Of a DNA stretch of 64,000 nt, positions 48,033 through 55,760 are shown piece after piece. A program made the position numbers and the translations under genes. How positions within the stretch are numbered: position 1 is the stretch's first letter; each line of letters begins with the position of its first letter. The notes beneath the pieces are model-generated. The model ran no database searches, had not been told where the DNA came from, and saw nothing but the letters and a program-made list of their open reading frames with translations. Origin of the DNA: Gastranaerophilus sp944325835 (GTDB lineage Bacteria; Cyanobacteriota; Vampirovibrionia; Gastranaerophilales; Gastranaerophilaceae); the NCBI GenBank assembly GCA_963931575.1, contig OZ007029.1, forward strand, positions 1,612,001 to 1,676,000. The letters run 5' to 3'.

Positions 48033-49257
48033 TTATCGTCTTACACACAACACTGGACGTTGCTCACTATTAGGTCTTAAATCATCAACCTGCCCGCCGC
48101 GATCGCCGTTGCGCATAACAATTAACAGCATGCGTGTTTCACCGTTCTGAATTATTTTACTGGAAGTCCAATATGCATTATTAAAATCTGCCGATAAAAG
48201 ATTTTGATTTACAAAAATAGAAATACCTTCCTCAATATTTGGCAGCCGGTATTCACTACCGTAATCGGTACAGGTTTTTGACGCGTCCACACCTACAACA
48301 CCGTCACTGGCAAGAGTTGGAGCAGGTATAGGCATTGCAAGCTTAACATCCGACGGATACATTGCGGTCATAAACCCGATATCCTTGCCGACAGTATTCG
48401 GGCCTTTGGTGCCGTTCAAATCATAAATAAAATTGGCACATATTTTGTTTTGAATATAATAACCAACACCGCCGCCCCAGGGAGTTTCCTGCAAACTTCC
48501 GATACATCCCGGATTGTAAAAAACTAAAACACTTTCTCCGTTTTGAGTTTCAAACGCGGCAGCTTTCGTATCTAACATTGACGTTGTATTAAATCCGTTT
48601 GATGCTGACATCGTCATTTGAGAATTTAATTCCGCCATTGTTTTAGGCATAGAAATTTGTTCACCGTCAGCAGTTGTTATACGGGAAGCTAAACCACAAT
48701 CCTCAAGATGATTATTATCACAAATATTGTTTATTTTCATGACTTTAGATAAACCTGCGGTCACAAAAGTTTCAGCGGCGGTATCCTCAATTGAGGTTGA
48801 GCCGGTGGCGCTATCTGTAACTTCTTTCAACGTACCATAACCATTTATTGCAGGCATTAATGAGATTGCCTGTGAAAAGCGTGCATATAAAGCTTTTCTC
48901 TGCGTGTTCCATGTGCGCTCGTTGATGTTTCCTGTAAGTGACGGAAGCGTTATCGCCGCCACCACGCCGATTATAGTCAGGGATAACAGGATTTCGGCCA
49001 TTGTAAAACCACGCATAATCGTGGTCCACACGCACGGGTTCAATCGGGGATGTCGCTCAGCGACCGGCTCAGCCGGCTCTCCGCCCTTCGCGTTAAACGC
49101 CACCGCTCGCGCTTGCAGTCGAAAGCGCGGTTTCGCCTGTCGCGCGCTCGTCTGTGAGTAGTTTTCGTCTAATTGACGCCCGAAAACTACTCTCTGGCTC
49201 TGCTCAGGGCTCCCCCCCCCCCCCTGTCAAATTGTTTACACTTTTAATTTCTTTCAT
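48033..49257 (-). CDS. Prepilin-like protein 4, leader and pilin frames separated at a G13 tract
   Basis: The leader ORF starts at 49257 (GGAAGGG upstream), reads MKEIKSVNNLT into 13 Gs (49212-49224) and stops at TGA after EP. The pilin frame is open from the tract to 48033 and joins at 12 or 15 Gs. The cassette in between (about 190 bp) is unrelated to those of pilins 2 and 3 for most of its length and holds a 12-bp inverted repeat. This copy alone has the classical Gly at -1 (MRG|FTMAE) and an ATG three codons before the cleavage site, so a short prepilin could also start there, although no ribosome site is seen. The mature part has Glu5, the hydrophobic helix, CANFIYDLNGTKGPNTVGKD, YRLPNIEEG and the ending LCVRR. 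Confidence 0.78.
49156..49192. repeat. 12-bp inverted repeat inside the pilin 4 leader cassette
   Basis: GAGTAGTTTTCG (49156-49167) and its exact complement (49181-49192) are separated by 13 bp, 20 bp from the G tract. Confidence 0.6.
49212..49224 (-). repeat. Poly-G tract (G13 on minus strand) of pilin 4
   Basis: Thirteen Cs on the plus strand. Frame fusion needs 12 or 15. Confidence 0.8.
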
Positions 49258-49290
49258 TCATTTACCCTTCCTTTCTTAGTTTATACATTC

Positions 49291-49319
49291 ATTATTTAAC
49301 ATAACAGCCAATTAGTCAA
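49291..49319 (-). promoter_or_regulatory. Promoter of pilin-like gene 4
   Basis: TTGACT (49314-49319), a 17-bp spacer and AATAAT (49291-49296). The -35 begins 2 bp after the stop of the wecA-like gene on the same strand. Confidence 0.6.
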
Positions 49320-49321
49320 GG

Positions 49322-50353
49322 CTATTTGCGAGAGGCAAAATAAAACTTCAACAGATTCATAATAACCATTATAGATACAAGGATTACGATCGCGGTAATG
49401 AAGTATCTGACGGTCTGGTTGCCCAAAATCAGCGCCGCAACCGAGCTAAAGACAATTGCAACAGAGGCCAGAATTCCAACAGTAGACTTTTGAGAAAAGC
49501 CTGCATGGATAAGTTTATGGTGAATGTGTTCGGCATCTGCAACAAACGGAGATTTTCCTTTAGCGATACGTCTTAGGCTGGAAAAAGTTATGTCCAAAAT
49601 CGGCACAGCAAGCACCAGCGGCGCAATGATAAAAATTGCAAGGGTTGCGGTTTTCATAATTCCGATAACAGAAATCGTTGCGAGCATAAATCCGGAAAAC
49701 AGTGCGCCGGAATCACCCATAAAAATTCTTGCAGGATTGTAATTGTAGGTCAAAAACGCAAGCATTGAGCCGGCAAGAATAAACCCGACCAGAGCGATTA
49801 TCGGATTGGCAGGCGACATTGTGACAGCAATTACGGAAAGCGAAATCGCCGCAAGCGCGGTAATAGTTCCGGCAAGCCCGTCAACACCGTCAATAAAATT
49901 CAGCGCATTACTTATCCCGACAATCCACAAAATCGTCACCGGATAAGACCATAAGCCGATTTCACCAAAAAACGGAAGCGTGTGAATACTTATACCTAAA
50001 AGGTAAGCAAGTGTTGCAATCGCAATCTGAATAAAAAGTTTTGTTTTAGCGTCAAGGTTGTAAATATCATCGACAAGCCCGAGCAGAAACATCAGTGAGC
50101 TTCCAAGCAAAACGCCGGACAGAAGACTTCCATACGGGTAATAGCTTAATAAAACCAGACTTAAAAATGTAAGCATTACGCTGGAAAAAATCGCTACCCC
50201 GCCTATGCGCGAAATAGGTTTTGTGTGAATTTTTCTTTCGTTCGGGACATCAACCAGCCCTTCTTTTTTAGAAAAATCTATAACCATTGGAACCAGAAAC
50301 ATTCCAAAGATATATGCTATCACTGAACCTAAAATATGTGCGCTCATTTTCAT
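49322..50353 (-). CDS. Undecaprenyl-phosphate GlcNAc-1-phosphate transferase (WecA/TagO type)
   Basis: This 343-residue membrane protein with about 10-11 helices is of the MraY/WecA superfamily. It has GLVDDIYNLDAKTKL (Asp-Asp), the NFIDGVDGLAGT loop, NPARIFMGDSGALFSG and the AEHIHHKLIHAG motif, which in WecA/TagO enzymes recognises UDP-GlcNAc rather than UDP-MurNAc-pentapeptide. It would start lipid-linked O-antigen or other glycan assembly on undecaprenyl phosphate, which UppP recycles. It follows glyA by 6 bp. Confidence 0.9.
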   Translation of the reverse strand: MKMSAHILGSVIAYIFGMFLVPMVIDFSKKEGLVDVPNERKIHTKPISRIGGVAIFSSVMLTFLSLVLLSYYPYGSLLSGVLLGSSLMFLLGLVDDIYNLDAKTKLFIQIAIATLAYLLGISIHTLPFFGEIGLWSYPVTILWIVGISNALNFIDGVDGLAGTITALAAISLSVIAVTMSPANPIIALVGFILAGSMLAFLTYNYNPARIFMGDSGALFSGFMLATISVIGIMKTATLAIFIIAPLVLAVPILDITFSSLRRIAKGKSPFVADAEHIHHKLIHAGFSQKSTVGILASVAIVFSSVAALILGNQTVRYFITAIVILVSIMVIMNLLKFYFASRK

Positions 50354-50359
50354 AGTAGT

Positions 50360-51601
50360 TTAACCTTCATATAACGGATATTTTTTGCAAAGAGCGAGAG
50401 ATTTTTCTCTGATTTTTGCAAGTTCTGCTTCGTTGTCAGAATTTTTAATCGCGCCGGCAATAATTTCTGCGACAACGCGCATATCATCTTCTTTAAATCC
50501 GCGGGTAGTAACCGCAGGGGTACCGAGCCTGATACCGCTTGTTACAAACGGACTTTGCGGGTCATTCGGAACAGTATTTTTATTTGCGGTAATTCCGACA
50601 CGCTCAAGCACATTCGCCATATCCTTGCCGGTTTTACCGGTATTGCGCAAATCAAGCGTCATAAGGTGGTTTTCAGTCATACCGCCAACGATTTCCATTC
50701 CGTTATCCATTAACCCCTGTGCCAGAGCTTTAGCATTTTTAACAATTTGCTGTGCATAAGTTTTAAATTCAGGTGCACCTGCTTCTTTTAACGCCACAGC
50801 CTTAGCCGCGATTATGTGTTCAAGCGGCCCGCCCTGAATTCCCGGGAATACAGCCTTATCAATACCTAAAGCGTGCTCTTCTTTGCACATAATAATCCCG
50901 CCGCGAGGACCTCTTAAGGATTTGTGGGTAGTAGTGGTTACGAAATCCGCATAAGGAGCCGGTGACGGATGAACACCCGCAACAACAAGCCCTGCGATAT
51001 GTGCAATATCCGCAAGCAAAAGCGCGCCGACTTCGTCCGCGATTTCTTTAAACTTTTTAAAATCAATAACTTTAGAATAATTACTTGCACCGCAGATGAT
51101 TAACTTAGGTTTATGTTCAAGAGCCATTTGACGAACATTTTCGTAGTCAATGTTGCCGTTTTCATCAACACCGTAACTTTTTACGTTAAAATAAAGCCCT
51201 GAAAAGTTAACCGGCGAGCCGTGAGAGAGGTGACCGCCGTTGGATAAATCCATCCCGAGAACCGTATCACCCGGCTTAAGCGCGTAAACAAAAACTGCCA
51301 TATTGGCTTGCGCTCCGGAGTGTGGCTGAACATTGGCATGATCCATGTGAAAAAGTTCACACGCGCGTTTTTGCGCCAGCTCTTCAATAACATCAACATG
51401 CTCGCAGCCGTTGTAGAAACGTTTGTGCGGTTTGCCTTCCGCGTATTTGTTTGTGAGAACGCTGCCGGCAGCCTCCATAACCGCAAGAGAGGTAATATTT
51501 TCACTTGCAATCAGCTCAATAGTTTCCTGCTGTCTTTTCAATTCAAGTTCAATCTGCTCAGCAACCTGCGGATCGACTTTTTTAATATGTTCAATATTCA
51601 T
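50360..51601 (-). CDS. glyA: Serine hydroxymethyltransferase
   Basis: This 413-residue PLP enzyme converts serine and tetrahydrofolate to glycine and methylene-THF. It shows ELIASENITSLAVMEAAGS, TNKYAEGKPHKRFYNGCE, the PLP Lys in FVTTTTHKSLRGPRGG and SGIRLGTPAVTTRGF. The ATG at 51601 is chosen because GGGAGAGG lies upstream and the family starts here. The ORF extends 24 codons upstream without support. It is followed closely by the wecA-like gene. Confidence 0.95.
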   Translation of the reverse strand: MNIEHIKKVDPQVAEQIELELKRQQETIELIASENITSLAVMEAAGSVLTNKYAEGKPHKRFYNGCEHVDVIEELAQKRACELFHMDHANVQPHSGAQANMAVFVYALKPGDTVLGMDLSNGGHLSHGSPVNFSGLYFNVKSYGVDENGNIDYENVRQMALEHKPKLIICGASNYSKVIDFKKFKEIADEVGALLLADIAHIAGLVVAGVHPSPAPYADFVTTTTHKSLRGPRGGIIMCKEEHALGIDKAVFPGIQGGPLEHIIAAKAVALKEAGAPEFKTYAQQIVKNAKALAQGLMDNGMEIVGGMTENHLMTLDLRNTGKTGKDMANVLERVGITANKNTVPNDPQSPFVTSGIRLGTPAVTTRGFKEDDMRVVAEIIAGAIKNSDNEAELAKIREKSLALCKKYPLYEG

Positions 51602-51705
51602 AATACACCTCTCCCTATTTCCTTTCAGATTATATAAAAATTTTAATTTTTTGGCAAGAGATTTACAAGACACTCAACCTCTAATTATGAATGGGGGTGC
51701 CCCGC

Positions 51706-52989
51706 CTAACCATAAATCTCATCTTTGAAGTAAACAAACTCAAGATGGCCGACGATTACGGTGTCCTCGTCCTTAATTCCGCGTTTTGACAGTTCATCAA
51801 AAATTCCCATACCCTTCATAATATTTTGAAGCCGTATAATCTGTTCCGGGTTACGGTCACTCGTTACCTGCGCAAGACGCTCGATTTTGCCGCCCTGTAC
51901 AATGAATGTATTTTTATCAGCCTTAAACACCTCAAAATTACTGTCATCATTGTCGAAGGCGCCCAAATCTTCCTCAACATTGACTTCTGAGGGCGGATGC
52001 GGAATTTCGTCAACCTTTTCGCTCATAACATCAAGCAGCCTGTCCAAACCTTCACCCGTAACAGCCGAAATCGTATAAAGTTCTTTAACATGAGGTGTAA
52101 ATTCTGCCTTCAAGTCTTCAAGATGTTCCGAATCAATCGCATCAATTTTATTCAAAACAACAATTTGGTAACGGTTATAGAGTGTTTCCGAATGCTTTTT
52201 CAATTCGTTGTTAATAATCTGATAGTTTTGAAGCGGGTTTTCCGCCGTTACATCCACCAGATGAACAAGAAAGCGGCAGCGCTCAACGTGGCGCAGAAAC
52301 TCATGCCCGAGTCCGACGCCTTCACTTGCGCCCTCAATCAATCCAGGAATGTCGGCAACAACATACCCGTCCCCGTCACGTTTCTTAACAACGCCTAAAT
52401 TCGGCACAAGGGTCGTGAACGGATAATCAGCGATTTTCGGACGAGCTGAAGAAATTCTGCTTATCAAAGTTGATTTACCGGCATTCGGCATCCCGAGTAA
52501 ACCGACATCCGCGATTAATTTCAATTCTAAAAAGAGTTCGCGCTCAATCCCGGGTTCGCCCGGTTCGCAAAACTGCGGCGCTCTCTTTTGTGCGGTTGCA
52601 AAACGTGCGTTTCCGCGACCGCCACGGCCGCCCTTGGCAACCATTACGGTTTGCTCGTTTTTTGTCAAATCAGCAATAACATTTCCTGTTTTAATATCGC
52701 GCACCAACGTCCCGACAGGAACCCTTATGTACAAATCTTTCGCGCAGGCTCCGTGGCAGTTTTTAATCCCGCCGTTTTCGCCGTTCGGTGCCTTATACAC
52801 AGATTTATATTTAAAATCCATCAGAGTAGACATTCCCTCGTCCGCAACAAGATAAACATCTCCGCCGCGGCCGCCGTCACCGCCTGCCGGTCCGCCTTTG
52901 TCTACATATTTCTCACGCCGCCATGCAACCATACCGTTTCCGCCGCGGCCGGATACTATTCTGATTTTACTTTTATCTATAAACTGCAT
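51706..52989 (-). CDS. obgE: Obg family ribosome-assembly GTPase
   Basis: This 427-residue protein has the Gly-rich OBG fold at 1-158 (GRGGNGMVAWRREKYVDKGG, KGGRGGRGNARFAT). The G domain follows with GMPNAGKST, YPFTTLVPNLG, DIPGLIEGASEG and LNKID. The C-terminal OCT domain (about 345-427, FKADKNTFIVQGGKIERLA) completes it. Obg acts in 50S assembly and stress signalling. It is divergent from tsaD across a 40-bp region that must hold both promoters. Confidence 0.95.
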   Translation of the reverse strand: MQFIDKSKIRIVSGRGGNGMVAWRREKYVDKGGPAGGDGGRGGDVYLVADEGMSTLMDFKYKSVYKAPNGENGGIKNCHGACAKDLYIRVPVGTLVRDIKTGNVIADLTKNEQTVMVAKGGRGGRGNARFATAQKRAPQFCEPGEPGIERELFLELKLIADVGLLGMPNAGKSTLISRISSARPKIADYPFTTLVPNLGVVKKRDGDGYVVADIPGLIEGASEGVGLGHEFLRHVERCRFLVHLVDVTAENPLQNYQIINNELKKHSETLYNRYQIVVLNKIDAIDSEHLEDLKAEFTPHVKELYTISAVTGEGLDRLLDVMSEKVDEIPHPPSEVNVEEDLGAFDNDDSNFEVFKADKNTFIVQGGKIERLAQVTSDRNPEQIIRLQNIMKGMGIFDELSKRGIKDEDTVIVGHLEFVYFKDEIYG

Positions 52990-53029
52990 AATTATGTTCC
53001 CTAATTTATCTTTGTGCTAAAATGATAAC

Positions 53030-54064
53030 ATGAACAATAAGAAATTTACATCATTTACAAATAAACCCGTAGAGTTGAACGACAATTCGCTGATAATGGC
53101 GATTGAATCCAGCTGTGACGAAACTGCCTGCGCAATAGTCAAAGGCGGACGGGAAGTAGTCGCAAATATTGTGGCTTCACAGGTAAAAGTTCACGAAAAA
53201 TACGGCGGGGTTTTCCCTGAAATCGCAGCCCGTGAACACTTAGAGGCAATAAATGTCGTAATCGCAGAAGCATACAAGCAAGCCGGCGTAAAAGGCTCTG
53301 ATATCAGCGCATTTGCAGCAACTGTCGGCCCGGGACTTGTCGGCTGTCTGCTGGTCGGTTTGAACGCGGCAAAAACCCTTGCACTTGTAAATGACAAACC
53401 GTTTATAGGCGTAAACCACCTTAACGCACACCTTTGCGCAAATTATCTTGATACGGATTTAAAACCTCCGTTCCTTGCACTTCTCATCAGCGGCGGGCAT
53501 ACGCAGATTATTGATGTGCAATCGTATTCGGAACAAACAATTCTGGGCGAAACAATAGACGATGCAGTAGGTGAAGCTTATGACAAAGTCGCACGCCTAA
53601 TCGGGCTTCCATACCCGGGCGGGCCGAAATTGGATAAAATGGCTCACGAAGGAAACCCAAAAGCATTTATCTTACCGCAGGCAAAAGTCGATGGTTACAA
53701 TTTCAGTTTCAGCGGACTTAAAACCGCAATGCTGAAACTCGTTAAATCCTTTGACGGACAGGAACTTCCGACCGCAGACTTGTGCGCAAGTTTTCAGGAA
53801 TGCGTTTCAAAAACGCTTTATAAAAAATTGAAAAAAGCTATGGAAGAGCGCGGCTATAATCAAGTTGTTCTGGCAGGCGGCGTTGCGGCAAACTCCGAAA
53901 TCCGCAGAAAGGTTTTCTCACTGGAAGAAGAAGGCTACAAAGTTTTTGCCCCGCCAATGAAATACTGCACAGATAATGCCGCAATGGTTGCAAGCTGTGC
54001 CTACTTCAATACAAACACCTATGACGATATAAATGTTGAAGTTTTTTCAAGAGTCGACAAATAA
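53030..54064 (+). CDS. tsaD: tRNA N6-adenosine threonylcarbamoyltransferase
   Basis: This 344-residue ASKHA-fold enzyme transfers threonylcarbamoyl to A37 of tRNAs, making t6A, the substrate of MtaB encoded at 34200. The motifs are AIESSCDETACAIV, GGVFPEIAAREH, GVNHLNAHLCANYL (metal His), LISGGHTQI and VLAGGVAANSEIRR. No ribosome site is visible. TAAAAT ends 6 bases before the ATG, as at proB, so a leaderless mRNA is possible. A clear terminator follows. Confidence 0.95.
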   Translation: MNNKKFTSFTNKPVELNDNSLIMAIESSCDETACAIVKGGREVVANIVASQVKVHEKYGGVFPEIAAREHLEAINVVIAEAYKQAGVKGSDISAFAATVGPGLVGCLLVGLNAAKTLALVNDKPFIGVNHLNAHLCANYLDTDLKPPFLALLISGGHTQIIDVQSYSEQTILGETIDDAVGEAYDKVARLIGLPYPGGPKLDKMAHEGNPKAFILPQAKVDGYNFSFSGLKTAMLKLVKSFDGQELPTADLCASFQECVSKTLYKKLKKAMEERGYNQVVLAGGVAANSEIRRKVFSLEEEGYKVFAPPMKYCTDNAAMVASCAYFNTNTYDDINVEVFSRVDK

Positions 54065-54097
54065 AAAAAGACCCGCTCAGTCGAGCGGGCTTTTTTG
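54063..54097. terminator. Bidirectional terminator between tsaD and rpsA
   Basis: CCCGCTC-AGTC-GAGCGGG is flanked by A7 on the left and T6 on the right, serving both convergent genes. Confidence 0.85.
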
Positions 54098-54108
54098 TCC
54101 TATAAATT

Positions 54109-55224
54109 TTACATTTCATCTTCTGCAGGTTCTGCCGGTGCCGGCGGTTCTACGAACTCAACTTCCGCATCCGAATGGAATTTAGACTCATCCACGGTAA
54201 GAGCAATTCTCTTATCCGTCGGGTTGAATTTCAAGATGTATGTCAAAACTTTATCGCCCACTTTTAAAACAGAGCCGATTTTGTTTTGTAATTCAACGAC
54301 TTCTGCGTGAGGGAGAAGTGCTTCAACACCGGGGAACACTTCGACAAATGCGCCGAAATGCTTAATTCTTGAAATTACGCCTTCAACTTTATCACCGGTT
54401 TTGATGTTCTTTTCAGCTTCAATCCACGGATCCGGCTCAAGATTTTTCAAGCTAAGTGAAACTCTTTGTTTTTCGTGATCTACAGCGATAACTTCAACAT
54501 CAATTTTTTCGCCGACTTTAAGAACATCGGTCGGATGATCAATCCATCTCCATGAAAGTTGAGAGAGCGGCAACAAGCCGTCAATCCCGCCGAGGTCTAC
54601 AAACGCGCCGAAATCCGTAATTCTTACAACATCACCTTTGACGATTTGTCCAGGTTCAATTTGTGAGAATAAATTTTTACGACTTTCTACAACGCTGTCA
54701 TCATAGACCTTTTTATTAGAAAGGATGAATGAATTTTGCTGCGCATCAAGTGTAAGAATTTTTAATTCAATTTTTGAGCCGACCTCAACATTTGCATCTT
54801 TAGAGCGCAATTGAGAGGACGGAACAAAACCTTTAACCCCTGAAACTTCAACCAGCAGACCGCCTTTAACAATACCTGTAACGGTTGCCAGAATAACATC
54901 GCCGGCAGCTTTTGCTTTTTCAAGTTCCTGCCATGCGTATGCACTTTGAACACGTTTGTATGAAAGTAAAAATTTACCTTCATCATCTTCTTCTTTTATA
55001 ATCAAAAATTCGTATTCTTTGCCTTTTTCAAGTTTTTCTTCAACGTTTTCGCCTTTATCAACGGCTTCACGGGTCGGAACAACGGCGGTTGTTTTTGCGC
55101 CGATATCAACCAGAACGCCGGTATTATCATAACCGCAGACCGTTCCTTTTACTAAATTGCCTTTTTGAAAACTATAATCATACTTAGCCAGTAATTCTTC
55201 AAAACTTAATTCTTGTGATGTCAT
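54109..55224 (-). CDS. rpsA: 30S ribosomal protein S1
   Basis: This 371-residue protein carries four S1 RNA-binding repeats, starting near residues 19 (GNLVKGTVCGYDNTGVLVDIG), 102 (GDVILATVTGIVKGGLLVEV), 186 (GQIVKGDVVRITDFGAFVDL) and 270 (GDKVEGVISRIKHFGAFVEV), and an acidic tail (PPAPAEPAEDEM). Four repeats rather than the six of Escherichia coli is common outside Proteobacteria, as in cyanobacterial-type S1. It binds mRNA on the 30S subunit. The many leaderless or ribosome-site-less genes here make its role in initiation of interest. It is monocistronic. Confidence 0.92.
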   Translation of the reverse strand: MTSQELSFEELLAKYDYSFQKGNLVKGTVCGYDNTGVLVDIGAKTTAVVPTREAVDKGENVEEKLEKGKEYEFLIIKEEDDEGKFLLSYKRVQSAYAWQELEKAKAAGDVILATVTGIVKGGLLVEVSGVKGFVPSSQLRSKDANVEVGSKIELKILTLDAQQNSFILSNKKVYDDSVVESRKNLFSQIEPGQIVKGDVVRITDFGAFVDLGGIDGLLPLSQLSWRWIDHPTDVLKVGEKIDVEVIAVDHEKQRVSLSLKNLEPDPWIEAEKNIKTGDKVEGVISRIKHFGAFVEVFPGVEALLPHAEVVELQNKIGSVLKVGDKVLTYILKFNPTDKRIALTVDESKFHSDAEVEFVEPPAPAEPAEDEM

Positions 55225-55338
55225 TTTTACTCCATTAGATTACCCTATTAACTACTACATCATACCAAATAAAAGTCAATTTGTAAAGTTTTTGTAAACT
55301 TTTCTTTGCTATTTATTAAAATTACCGGTTAACAACCA

Positions 55339-55563
55339 TTAAAAATAAAACTCAAATAAATCACCGACTTCAATATCAAGAGCGTTGGCAAGAGTTTTCA
55401 TTGTCTTAATCGTAACGTTAGCTTCGCCGCGTTCGATTTGACCGATGTAATTGAAATTCATATCAACAAGTTCAGCAAGCTTCATCTGCGAAAGTTTTTT
55501 TGACTTCCGAACATAAGCAAGTTTTGCCCCGAATCTCTTTTCTAAATCGTAATTCTTATTCAT
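55339..55563 (-). CDS. XRE-family transcriptional regulator (minimal)
   Basis: This 74-residue protein is almost only a Cro/CI helix-turn-helix: YVRKSKKLSQMKLAELVDMN, NYIGQIERGEANVTIKTM, KTLANALDIEVGDLFEFYF. It resembles the N-terminal part of the XRE protein at 21493. The upstream region contains GTTATTAAC (about 55603) and CTATTAAC (about 55628) in direct order as possible operator half sites. It is divergent from the LysM-like gene, which it may control. Confidence 0.85.
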   Translation of the reverse strand: MNKNYDLEKRFGAKLAYVRKSKKLSQMKLAELVDMNFNYIGQIERGEANVTIKTMKTLANALDIEVGDLFEFYF

Positions 55564-55760
55564 CCTAATAATAGTATAAATCCTGTCGCAGTCAACTTCT
55601 AACGGTTATTAACTGGTATTTCACAGCTATTAACTATTAAATTTTGTAAAGATTGTACAAAAAATTAGCATTTTAAAAATACAAAATACGTTTTTAGAGG
55701 TATGGGGAAGCTGGCTAATCCACGAAGAGGAAAACAAGGGAAATATGAGGATTAATTATT

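Noticed and set aside
14104..49224. Poly-G tracts as plain sequencing artefacts
   Set aside because: Four independent tracts of 12-13 sit at the same place in paralogous genes with conserved leaders; the exact lengths may still be inexact.
55690..55760. c-di-AMP (ydaO) riboswitch before the LysM-like gene
   Set aside because: Context would fit, but the leader lacks the conserved ydaO segments that I can recall and is only about 60 bases long.
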